The notes under the pieces are model-generated. The model did not search any database. It was not told the origin of the DNA and saw nothing but the letters and a program-made list of their open reading frames with translations. From assembly GCA_009741485.1 (NCBI GenBank), contig CM019216.1:52463943-52527942 (forward strand): a stretch of DNA of 64,000 nucleotides. Direction: 5' to 3'. The stretch comes from Malurus cyaneus samueli. Its lineage: Eukaryota; Chordata; Aves; Passeriformes; Maluridae. A program made the position numbers and the translations under genes. This document shows, piece after piece, positions 37,891 to 49,398 of the stretch (position 1 is the first letter of the stretch; every line of letters starts with the position of its first letter).

Positions 37891-40530
37891 TCCGCATTTC
37901 TGTAGGTGATGCCATCTGGGATGCTGTGCTGCTGGCAGTGACTGTCAGAGCCTGGTTCACCCTCCCAGGAGCACGAGAGCTGCCAGCTTCCAGTGCAGCA
38001 CTGACTTTCACTCAAGATTGTCCTTGAAAGAGATAAGGAAGCATAAGGATAACTAACCTGATCATAAGTGGGTCACTGAACTGTGTTATGATGGAGCAGG
38101 TATTATAGAAACATTTTTTCTTTAGTTAAAATTCTAGTCCCACAGGAACAATCAAAATTTCATGGATTTATTTTTTAAGTGTAATGTTTGGCTGTGAGAG
38201 GACTGGGAAGAAAATCAGTTCTGCTTCAAACCCACAAGCTTTCTACAGTTTCCTATGATAAAATATTGTTACTGAGGCACATTGTTTCAAGGAAACTTGT
38301 TTTCCTGGAACCGTCAGGGAGTTTAGGAATAATCAAGCATAAGACAAAAATCAAAATGATCATTAGGTTCTCCAGTCAAGCTAAGTAAGAAAAGAAGCTG
38401 TTGAAATCCTTCAAACCACAGTTGCAGAAAAAAGGCAATCCTCAGATACATGACTGACAGTTTTGTCTTTTAATCCCAAAACCTGTTTTTGCAAATTTTA
38501 AATTTTTATGCAATTAACTATGGTCACAGAATGTTGTTTGGGGGTAAATGCGATTAAACCATCAGTAAGACATATATGCCTCTAACATGCAGTACAGAGT
38601 AATTAAACTAAAACATTAATTAATTGAGTTACAAAGGTAAGAGCCTGTTTTGACTATTAATAGTATTTAGCTTTATGTCATTACTTCGTCCTTGAGAAAT
38701 AATCAAAGCCATTTGCAAATACGAGTGAGTGAAGCTTTGCCATACTCCTGCAGTCCTTGGTCCCACTTCACTGCTGAAGACACCACGTGCTGCTCTGTGC
38801 ACCTGCACTGAGGGATAACAGGATCTTGCAAGAATAACAGGGAGATTCCTTATCAGTCTAGAAACAGAACTGGGGTAACCAGAGTCTTTGGCATGGATGC
38901 TACATGTAGAGGTTCGGAGTATTCCCACATAACATGAGCAGAAATAAAATAAAAAATGCCACAAGACTGCACCCTACACTAATATACCAGTCTCTCAAAC
39001 GGCAGCACTCTCCTTCGTTTGGGCCATCCAAAGTGGTTTGGCTTCTCCTTCCCTCACCACTGGAAACAGTGAAGCTCAGCTGTGGCTGTCTGGTGGCACA
39101 GGGTCAGTCCATTACTGAGCACAGCCTGTCCTCCTCGCTGCTCATGAGGAGGATGTGCAGCATCCTCACAGCAATTTAAGCACATTCTTGGTACCAGCTG
39201 TTACCACAGAGATGGTTTCCACAGTCACCCAGTTCAGCCCCTGACATAATGATTATTATGAAATGCAACCTGCAGTCAATGACATTTAATAGAGGAAAGG
39301 GTGAGAGTATGTAAAAGGGCTGGCAGTGAAATTCTTAGTGAAATTCTTCCAAAAAGAAGAATGAAGATCAGCTTTATGGGACAAGAAAATTTAGTCTGGG
39401 AAAGAAGGGTCATTTTAAAATGAGAGAACAGAGGTGTGTAACTCATTTAGAGCAGGGGATACAGTGAAGCAAAACAACAAGGAAAACTAAAGAACAGTCA
39501 TGGTTATCAGTATGAAATCTTCTCATTTACTTCCCACTGTGTAATTTATTCATCTCATAGCATAAGGGTGCATCAAGAGAAACAAGGAAAAATGTGTTAT
39601 ATCAGAGTTTAATCAGTGTTGTCGAAAAAGAAAAAGCCATCTTCACCCTCTAGGCAATCCGTAATTGTGAACACAGTCCAACATCCTTATCAGGATGCTC
39701 ATTGCAACAAATAATTAGTGTGGATGATGTTCATAACCATCAGTTTTAAAAAGGCCAGAGGAGCTGAAACATCAGTGTGAATGCCAGCTTTCCACTGCAC
39801 AGCATGGGAACAGCAGCAGCCCAAACCAGCCTGTTCATCTCATGATGCTGCTGAGAGGCAGTCATGTCCTCCACATCCCCCTCTGGCTCACACCGTGTGG
39901 GGGAAGCAGGTATGCCATAAGGACGGTCTCTCTTTGTTGAATATTTTATGGCAGTGGAGGGTTCCAGTCACTCTATTTCCTTCCTCTGCCTCCAGTGCAA
40001 TGAAAAGGAACTTCAGGGCAGCAGAGAGTAATGCCCAAAGAATTTGATTCCTCAATTTTTTATGCCTTTTAAAAGTTTTTTAAACCCTACTGCATAAGGA
40101 TAATGGCATTTTCTACCACAAGTGCATTGCTGCTGACAATGGCAAAGCATTGAGTATTCAACCCGTGCTTTTATCCAATTCCCCTCTGTAATCTCCCAGA
40201 TAAGAGCAAGCAAAGCGTTTTACTTGTAGACCTTTCATATCCCTCCTGGGAAATTAAAAGTTGCAAAAATCCACCGTGGGATACTGGGAAGCTTAAGGGA
40301 GAAATAATGAACGCTTGTTAGTGAGAAAGGAAGAAAAATCTGAGGAACCTGAGGACAGAACAGTAAGGAAAGTCAGCAATGTCTAAATGGCTCTGGAGAG
40401 TAGGATATTAGCCAACAACAGCGAACAGATCATTATGTGTATGGCCTTAAGGGACTCCACCCAGAGGAGAGAGCAGGGAAAGTTTCTGCAATGCAGAAGG
40501 GAGACATAAAGTTTCTCATCCCTTTCTTTC
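37891..40530. other. Non-coding stretch with one 12-base duplication
   Basis: The perfect tandem pair of AGTGAAATTCTT at 39325-39348 is the only structure I can name. No known gene or repeat is recognised. Confidence 0.5.
39325..39348. repeat. Perfect two-copy tandem duplication of 12 bases
   Basis: AGTGAAATTCTT occurs twice consecutively with no mismatch. Confidence 0.9.
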
Positions 40531-40532
40531 AG

Positions 40533-40760
40533 ATTCATGAGGAAAGAGGAGCATCACACCCCAAAGATGGCTCCATGTTGAAGGACAGCAGTAACCCATC
40601 TGGCCTGAAAAAATGCTGGAAAGGAGGGTCAGGCTTTTCAGCTGAACTTCATTTCAAGTGAAGAATTTACTTTGAAGAGTCACACAAATTTGGCATCCCT
40701 TCATTTTTATTGTTGCAAGTTATTTGCAGCGGAAATAAAGAACAATGACAGAGAGGATAT
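40533..40760 (+). other. Exon-like segment with acceptor and polyadenylation hexamer
   Basis: A pyrimidine-rich CTCATCCCTTTCTTTCAG ends at 40532, a plausible acceptor. A frame open across the site (40437-40661) ends in TGA, and AATAAA follows at 40734-40739. The encoded peptide is not recognised and the frame is also open upstream of the acceptor. It may be a non-coding RNA terminal exon or coincidence. Confidence 0.12.
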
Positions 40761-41359
40761 ACTCATTTTTTGAAGGAATTTTTTATTATTTATAGCTAAG
40801 GAATGAACACCAATATGTTTTACATTTCCCACTTGCACATATCATTTGATGCCCCAGTGTTAAGTGTCCAGGTTGCCCATTGCAGCCTACGTGTGGCCCT
40901 GTGAGCTGCTGGGCAGTGCAGAGTTTCTGAAGGGTTTAGGGTACTCCCAGCAGAGGTGAGCTCCATCAGCCCACTCCACAATGCCCAGCACTGTATGAGA
41001 CTGAAGGAGGAGAAAAAAGCAGAGGGGTTGTGTATCAGGGAGGCTGAGAGTCTGGGAAAAAAAAAGACATTGGGAGATGAGGGGCAAAATGAAGACTTGA
41101 AGAATATCAGCTGAGAAACATCACCTCATGTGGTACCATATTCCTTACTTTTACCTTTACTGGTTGTTCCTGGTGCTCTAAAACACACCCAGATCCATTT
41201 CAGGCGGGTCTGAAGCCATGAGTTATTAATGTTGAACAACATCCTGATGTACAGGGCTCAGGCAGGGTCCAATGTGCTAAGACAGGCCAAAAGGAGAAGT
41301 CCCTCTTTATGTGTCTGTCTATAATGAAATGAATCTGAGAATTCAGAGTATGTTATTGT

Positions 41360-41383
41360 TATTGAGTAGCATATTGAGTAGCA
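41360..41383. repeat. Perfect two-copy tandem duplication of 12 bases
   Basis: TATTGAGTAGCA occurs twice consecutively with no mismatch. Confidence 0.9.
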
Positions 41384-42436
41384 GCCATTAGTGAAATATG
41401 ACTCTATTTTTCTAAAACCTGAGATGACAACTTTCTATCCTGAACACAGACTACGATTGACCTTATCATAGCAATATGGTTCTAATGAGTACTGAATCCA
41501 GAGAGTAACAATTTCCTGGGAACACCACATGGATGCAGAGGTCATCTCCCCCTGCACCACTTACCCTTGTTTCACAAGCAGGAATCATGACCGAATTAAA
41601 TGAAATTGGAGAAAGTCCCACTCAGTAGTGTTCACACTTCTGTTTTCAAACAGCTAATCTGAGGAAAATCAAGAACAAGCTGACTAATGATGATTAAATA
41701 CTTCCAGTTCATTTGCAACCAAGTAAGAAAAACATTATGGAATTTTAACTGGAGAGAAATGGATGAGTAGATCAAGATAATTCATACCAAGCAGTGAAAA
41801 AAATGATGGATGAGGTGTTAGTTGTTGAGAAATTTTCATGCTTCTGAAAATTTCAGAAACACGTCAGTGTTTTATTTTTTACTGAATCAAAATGCGAGGT
41901 AGTTCATTTAACTATAGCTGACATCAGTTTCAGGCAGAATTATGTCAAACTTGGCCAGGAGTTTATGACTAACAAGATTGGAGTGCCACGGGAAAACAAG
42001 TCTGATCGCACATTCCGGTGAGATTTCACTTTGATAAAGTTACCAGTACTGGTGTACAAAATTCTGGCAAAATCAAGAAAAGTTGCAGTAGAAACCTGTG
42101 ATGAAGGAAATGCACCTGTAGCCCTCCAGCCCCACAGGCAACAGCACGGCTGTCAGGGAGAGAATGTGCCATGATCTGGTTTTATATGCCCTGTGGAGCT
42201 GCATTGAAAATTCAGTTTGGAGACTGAGGACCAGAATGGCAGCCTACCACTCATCATGGCAAGGATGTGATATTTCACATGGTTATAAAATTCAGTGTAT
42301 AATGGAGTGTGGAAATGGACTTTGCTGCCAAAGTTCAGATTGGCACAATAAGCTCTGGCAACAGCATAAAAAAGGAAAAAGGAGGAGGGAAATATGTTGA
42401 AAGTTGCATATTAACAGTTATTTATAGGAATGGTTT

Positions 42437-42479
42437 GGTTGATAAGAAATGGACTGTGGTTGATAAGAAATGAACTGTG
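42437..42479. repeat. Two-copy tandem duplication, period 21
   Basis: GGTTGATAAGAAATGGACTG at 42437 is repeated as GGTTGATAAGAAATGAACTG at 42458, one base different. Confidence 0.9.
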
Positions 42480-42831
42480 TGGAAGATATACACATTGTCA
42501 GATTCTATCAGGTTCACTAACCTCCCGTTTTGACTAAAAATCTTGGCTAATAAGCAAAAGTCTTAGAGGTGTGTGCACAGTTGGGAAATGAGCTTTTCAA
42601 TGCACAAGTGTCCAAAACCCAGAAGGAAATAGCTCCATGTGGGATTGGGATTGGGACAGGGAAGCGAGAGGATGCATGGGACCTTACAGTGCTCCCTGAA
42701 GATGGGAATCTGAAAAACCCAAGTCAGAGGAGATCTGCAGCTGCCAGCTGGATCTAGAAGAGGCTTTTCACAGATAAGGCTTGAAATACTCCCACTTTAG
42801 AAGGGCAGAGACAGCAGACCTGACTGCAGGC

Positions 42832-42877
42832 TCAGAGGGAACTCTGGTTCATCATCAGAGGGAACTGAGTTCATCTC
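42832..42877. repeat. Two-copy tandem duplication, period 23
   Basis: TCAGAGGGAACTCTGGTTCA at 42832 and TCAGAGGGAACTGAGTTCAT at 42855 are adjacent copies with a few differences. Confidence 0.8.
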
Positions 42878-45800
42878 TAGATTCAAATATGCTGTTCATG
42901 CAGCAGTAATGGACAGTTTCTTTATATCTTGGTAAAGAATTTACTCCAATGTTGAGAATGATTATTATTTAAAAAATAACTGATGCTATTTTGCCTTTGC
43001 AGACAGCTATACCAGGACATGACTTTTCCAGGTATTGATTTGTGAAACTGTAATATAGATAGATATGAAATATATATAACCAGTGATTGTGGGACAAAAA
43101 ATAACCTTCAGATTCCATTTGCAGTACAAATCTGCGACAAAAATCAACAAAGGCCTGTTAAATACAAGTGAAGAGAGAACAAATGGGGAAGAAGCATACC
43201 AGAAAGATACACCACTTAGATTTCAATTAGTTGTCAAAACCCTTCTCTTTTTAACCTGTGGCCTCCAGCAATCCAGCATTGTTTGGCATTGTCATTTCTC
43301 TCCTTTATGTTCACACTCACTTTTCAAAGGCCTGCTGCAGTCTGATGGGAAACATTAGTAGAAAACAATACCTCTGAAAAGACTTGGTTGTGTTTGGAAG
43401 AACCCAATTCAATAGAGCTATGAAGAAAATGGCATTCAAGAGGGCCGCATATATGCATTTTATTCATAAACACAAAAGCAGAAGGAGAACTAAAAAAAGG
43501 AGTCGGGTTTGGCTTTTTTTTCCCAAACAGAATTTCAGTGAATAAGTGGGAAAAACTGGCTGAAACTGGGTAAAAACAAAGTGTGTGACCAGTATTGTCT
43601 TCTTGTTACCTCGGGTTCCCTCTTCTGAGTATCCTTCTAGCTATTCCAGCTATTTAGCACATGTCCAGACTACAGAGCGCAGCGCAGCGTAGCAGTGAAT
43701 GCCTCCAGCTTTGAACAAGCTTCCTCAGGCAGCCCAACCAGCAGCCTGTGCTGCTCTTCATGCTCCCACCCTCTGGAGAGGTCAGGCTCACCAGCAGTGG
43801 GTCACAACACCAGCAGCAAGATGGGAGCTCACGGACTGAACTGTCCACAGTGATGCCACAAGCCTGGCAGGGTCCAGGACATGGGGATTGTCCCCACATG
43901 ACACTAACAAAGTGTACTGTGTTATAGTCCTCTCAAAATTCAACATCTTTTGAAGAATTAAACCAGCCTAACGAGATGCCTCTCTTCTCAGACAGACTCT
44001 CTGTTTTAGAGGGCAGAGGAATTTTGCAAGAGGGAATAGTCTCCATCCAGTGGGTCTCTGTGACATAGCTAACCATGAAATTAAACCCCCGAGGATGGTG
44101 CAGCCACATACCATTGCTCATTAACTACCAACAGCAGTGCAAACCAAAGCCTTACTGGCAGGTTTTATTAATCTGCATAATTTGATGTTTAACAGCTAGG
44201 AAATGCACCCTCGGGAAAAGGATTGGCGAGTCAGAGTGGTCACCAGGGAGCGTGATACTAAAAAAGAAAAACAAGTCATAATTCATGAACTGCTGTAGTG
44301 GCACTGAATACAACAGAGCTCTGCTGCCCCTGCGAGCTCAGGCTCTGAGCTGGACCAGCTCCTGTCAGGTCTCTGTGACTAATAAGTGGGCCACACTGCC
44401 CACAGGCTAATTCCTCATTCTGTCCCACAGATTTTCCCAACCTATCCACCTCTGCACAGTCCTTTGGCAGCACGGTTTTACAGCAGAAACATCCGCATGA
44501 AATACCACTCACTGCTGATAAAGGACCACACTGTCATTTTTACCCAGGACAGGTGCCAGGGAGCCACTGCTCAGTCTAAGAGGGGAAGTGAGGTATGCTT
44601 CAAGGAAAGAAATCATGAGCAGTAAATTAAACACCCTAAAAGCCTCCTGAAAGAGTCATCTGCAAGCCCTTGTGCTCATTCAATGCTGACTACACAATGA
44701 AAAGCCCATTTGATTGGGAAAAAAGGCTGACAAATCCATGTGACTAAGAAAAACATGTCCTGAGGAGGCTGTGTCTGCTACAATACAAGAAAGCACATTG
44801 TGAAACCACCGTGGTGTGGGTGGAAGAAGCAAATTCCAGAACTGCAGATGGTATGTGGCAGAATATTGATCACTCCCTGACAGGACTGTCCCAGCTCCAC
44901 ACAGGCAGTTTCCTTGAAGGAGACAGAAAACAGAAGCAAATACTCCTGCAACACAGGAGCTGTTCTGAATAGTCAGTTCATCACCTGCATGAAATTTTCC
45001 ACCACGGTTAGAGTCATTCAGTTTCTTCAAAAAGTCTTCATACTCCTGGGCTTTGGGCTTTGAGACTATGGAAACAGTGGACAGGACTTTCCAAATCAGC
45101 TGTTAAACTGCAATGTATTTACCTCATTATATAAAAGAAAGAGTTCTGGTTTTATAATAATGTAGATACTTTTGTTTTTCTAAAGCCCTATGCAAACTTT
45201 TAGCTATGTAGCACTAAACTTTGGAAGACTTGACCTTGTTCTTCATAACAAAAACATGTGGTAGGGAACCTCTAAGATGAAAGGCCCGCATTTCAACCCA
45301 TGCACCGTATTCAGCTGTAAAAACAGTCTTTACACGCCTCTTGGGAGCTGTTGAGTGTGTTTAGCAGTAGAGTGCTTCAAAAGGAATTGCCTTCATGGAC
45401 CAGAGAGCCAATAGGCCTGTTTAACCTCATATTGAGGGAGAAACCTGAAGTGAATGCTGCTAAAAGACCAACACACGGGCTAAGTGGAAATGGGAGCAGA
45501 TTCAAGTACAGACTTTTTGTCCACATTTCAGGTCTTGTTTGACCCAAACCTTCCCAAGTCACTCACCTGCAACTCACAGCCTGAGTTCAAATGTTTAAGA
45601 GACAGCAGCATTTCCTGAGTCCAAGAAAGCAAATTACATCTGGAAATTATTTCCATGCCTTCTGGAAGCTCTGTGGTGAATCCTGGGCCTGTGTCTGATC
45701 CATCCAGACTGCCCAAACACACAGACTCGGGTCTGCCTCATACCTTCAGTGTACCTGATACTCTGGATCTTCATAGTCTGGGATGGATTTCGAGCTGTGC

Positions 45801-45909
45801 AGAGGTGGTGAATGGATCCAGCCCTCTGGTCACACACCCAGAAGTTATCATTCACATGTTCTGCTTCTCCTGACATGTTTTATCTAACTTACCTGCTTGA
45901 TGGTCTTCT

Positions 45910-45929
45910 ATTTTACCCTGAGGTAAAAT
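45910..45929. repeat. Short perfect inverted repeat
   Basis: ATTTTACC and GGTAAAAT form an 8-bp stem around a four-base loop CTGA. It is short enough to be coincidental. Confidence 0.8.
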
Positions 45930-48900
45930 AACAGCATTTTCTCTCACTCTTCACACACCTTTGCAGTTAGTCACTGAAATTTTCTTGTTCATGAACTTTA
46001 GAAGTCAGCCCCTTTGGAGTGAAACACATTCCATGAGCAGTGACAGAGAAGGTCAGGATGAAGAAGCATCTCCAGCTCAAACCTGATCTTGTCAATGCAG
46101 ACCCAGATTCAGGCTCCATCAACCTTTTTCCCAAGCTCTGTCCAAAGCAGGCAGAAATGCTATTCTGCTTCTAGCTGGATCAAGCAACCAACCAGCCAAC
46201 AAACAAACACGCAAAGCTCAGTGATTTAATTTTGTAATAGACAATTTTGCAAAATAGCTATTCCACAGCAATAGGCATGGTGTTTCATATCAATACAGCA
46301 ACTACATACAGGCACCCTGACACATTTTTGTGGTGAAATGGTATCTGATAATTCTGTGAGTTGGTCCACTTGGACATCTCACAATATGGGTGCCAAATTT
46401 TGGACATATTGACATGGATTTTCAGATTTCTGGCATCAGGTGGTGGCAATTTGATTTCAGACCTGTGGAAAATACAAACTCCACACCTCAGAAAGTACAT
46501 GGACCTCTTTATGTTTTAAATCAGGTTATACAGCTAGGATCTAAAGATCAGACAATATTCCAGGTACACAAGCTATTGAATGGAATGAAAGGAAACTCAC
46601 TCAATTTTTCTCTGATGCTGAGCAACTGCAGACTGAGTCACATCCCAGTGCAGAGTATTGTTCTCAAGGAACTGAAAAAGGTGTTTGCTTATTTTACATG
46701 ACAGCTACTGATGTCCTATTGAGAAACTGAACCACTGCCTATTAAGGTTTTTTCTTTGATTTAGCCACTGGATCTCTCTTTCTGTATTGGAACAGCTCAG
46801 TGAAAAGCGGGAGAGCTGAAACACAAACACCAAATGGTAGGACATTTCCTCCAACAGCACTTACAAAAAAAGTGGAAAGTGATGGTGATTTGAGCCAGAG
46901 GAAAAAGTAGAAATACAAAAATGCTACATTGCTAGAACAGTGGGGAAATAAATGAAGGCAATCAAGGATTATGCACTTTTGCTTCTATCACAAGGATAAA
47001 ACCTCATGAGTATAGTACCTCACAGACAAGTATTAGCCCATACTGAAATCATTTTAAGTACTTCTGATGATGTTCACAGAAAAGTTCTATGGCCAAACTT
47101 GATTATTAGGTGCTAGAAGAAAATTCTTCTAATTAATTCTAGTGCCCACTAAATTCTTCCAGTACTAATTTAACACATTCCCAACAGGTTGAGCTATTCA
47201 GTATTAATCACTGCAATACAGATCATCATATTATCCTTTGAAACCACACTGTGTACACTATTTATTACCTCAAAAGCTTTTCATTCAGGCAGTAAAAACC
47301 AGTTATAGATGGAATAATAGGTCCCAGGGCCTTATGGGCTTGGAACAGGTAAAAAACTGCCAGAAGTTGTTTCTTCCCCAGCACAGCAGAACCCTGACTG
47401 CTCTGGGCAGGAAGAAATCCTGCTCACAGGTGGAAATACACAGAAGAGAAAGTATCTCTGTCAAAGCTGTCAAAGACCTTGCTTATGGCTTTCACTGAAG
47501 AGCTGTGAGCTGTGAATTGTGCATTCTAGCCATTCTCCCTTCATTTTTAATAAATAAAAAAGCTTTCTTGCAAAAATCAATGACTCAGGGAAAGGTTTGT
47601 TTGCTCTCCAAGTGATTTGGGAAGGCAGAGGAGAATGCTGTTGGGGAGTTCTTGGCAAGAATTTACAGTGCAGAGACAGCAGCCTGCAATGGAAGCTGGG
47701 AAATATTTAGAAAATTTGAAAACAGATTGTGTTTTATTGTTCTTGTGTCAAGTGATGTGTGAATGGTGTTCACCTCCCTGCGGGAGGGAAGGGGCTGAGT
47801 GGCTGAGGAGGGAGCCAGTGGAATTCGCACACTCCGGTCCCCTGGCCTTTGCTTTGTTTTGGTACAGGGGGAGGATGGGGGGCAAGGAAAGGACACTGCT
47901 TGGACAACTGAAAAATGAAGAGGTGTTTTAACTGTCAGGAATGTGTTGTCTTGTGTTAATAGTTTATGGGCAAGAGGGAGAGGGGAGAAAAGAGGTAAAG
48001 GTACTCTTTACCCCTGAACTAGGAAGTGTAGGAAAGCACACATTTAGAGACTGTCAAAAATTTTTACCATATTAAATTTTGCTAAAGTTTTGACCATTTT
48101 GCAAAATATAAGTTATCATTGTTTTGACAGGAAGGAAGGAAGAGAGTGAGGTAGGGGAAAAAAGTAAAGAAGAGAGAAAGACAAAGCACATGAGAACAGA
48201 CACATGTAGCACTTCCCAAACAGTTCAGAAAAATATTCGTAGATTCAGGAGAATTATAGTACTTCAGAAAGTTTTGGGTTTGATTAGGATCACCCATCCA
48301 TTTAACCAAAGTAGCCAATCCACGGTGACCTCTAGTAAACTACCCCAGATTATCACAGGACTACAAGAGGCCATTTTCAGCATGATTGTTTGCCTTCCAA
48401 TTACAATTAGTGATGCTTTACTTATGTAAGGTTACCCCTATTACATCAGATGTAAAGCAGATCAAAGTCTTAGAAAAACCAAAGCTCTGCTGGCTCTGTT
48501 TCTAAACAGAAATCTTATATTTCAAGATCATTGCAGTTCAGGTTTCCAGGGCTGCTCAGCTCAGAATGCAATGGGTTGACAGTGGCTATAGAAAGGAGCC
48601 ATATTTCCCTCTTCCCTGCCTGCCACTCGCTGCAGCAGTCCCAGACACATGACAGGAGGAGAACTGGAAGAGCCACGTGTGGTTACAGAGCAAATTGTCT
48701 TTGCATGGTTCTTAGCATTACTGCATTGTTTAGAGGGAAAGACTGCTTGGTAATATCCAGTCATCTAAAATTTAAAGTTAAGAAAGAGTCAGATGTGTGT
48801 TTCTCAATGCACTGTGCCACACAACACTTCTACATAAGCCTTCCTCTCTCCCAGAGTGAGTCAGAGCAGCCACTTGCCTGCTGAGTGCACACAAGTACTC

Positions 48901-49360
48901 ATCACATCCTGCTCAAGCAGAGGGACAAGTGCCAGCTTTCAATATTCACTACCTCCATCAGTCCATTTCATCCCACTCACGTGATCTACGGGAATCATTA
49001 GGGGAGAGTTTGCACAAGCTAGTCCAAAAAAGAAGGTCAGCCAGTGCTAATCTTCTGGGAAACTGGCAGCCCTATGAGGCCATAGCACCAGATCTCATCT
49101 GCTTTCAAAAGCAGCAACGTCAGATGCAAAGAAGGTCAGGTCAATAACCTCCAGTTTGGTGCCAGTCTATATCACCGTCAGACTAGAATGGACAGTCTTG
49201 CTGAATGTGGTAAAGTGCTTTATCATATCTACTCTGGCATCTAATTTCCATGTTAACCTCTTGCTGAGTTCTGTGTCCTCCATCCCTTATCTATCGTGAT
49301 GATGTGTTATTAAATACGGAAATAGTCAGACTTAACAAGACAGAGTTACCAGTTCCAGGC
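45930..49360. other. Non-coding stretch, no recognised feature
   Basis: The segment 47760-47890 is locally GC-rich and sits in a 104-codon frame (47617-47931) of no recognised family. A purine-rich stretch lies at about 48128-48190. Nothing else stands out. Confidence 0.45.
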
Positions 49361-49398
49361 ATTTGTTTACTGCACACTAATTTGTTTACTGCATACTA
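49361..49398. repeat. Two-copy tandem duplication, period 19
   Basis: ATTTGTTTACTGCACACTA at 49361 and ATTTGTTTACTGCATACTA at 49380 differ by one base. Each copy contains a forkhead-type TGTTTAC core, so two such sites are spaced 19 bases apart. Confidence 0.9.

Larger units (their letters stand above)
40761..45909. other. Non-coding stretch, only short duplications
   Basis: Besides the two-copy duplications at 41360, 42437 and 42832, I recognise nothing. A CpG-containing AGCGCAGCGCAGCGTAGC motif lies near 43677, but with no open frame that resembles a known protein. Confidence 0.5.

Noticed and set aside
47617..47931. 104-codon frame through a GC-rich patch
   Set aside because: It is open through low stop-codon density in a GC-rich patch, and an antisense frame is also open. 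No known domain.
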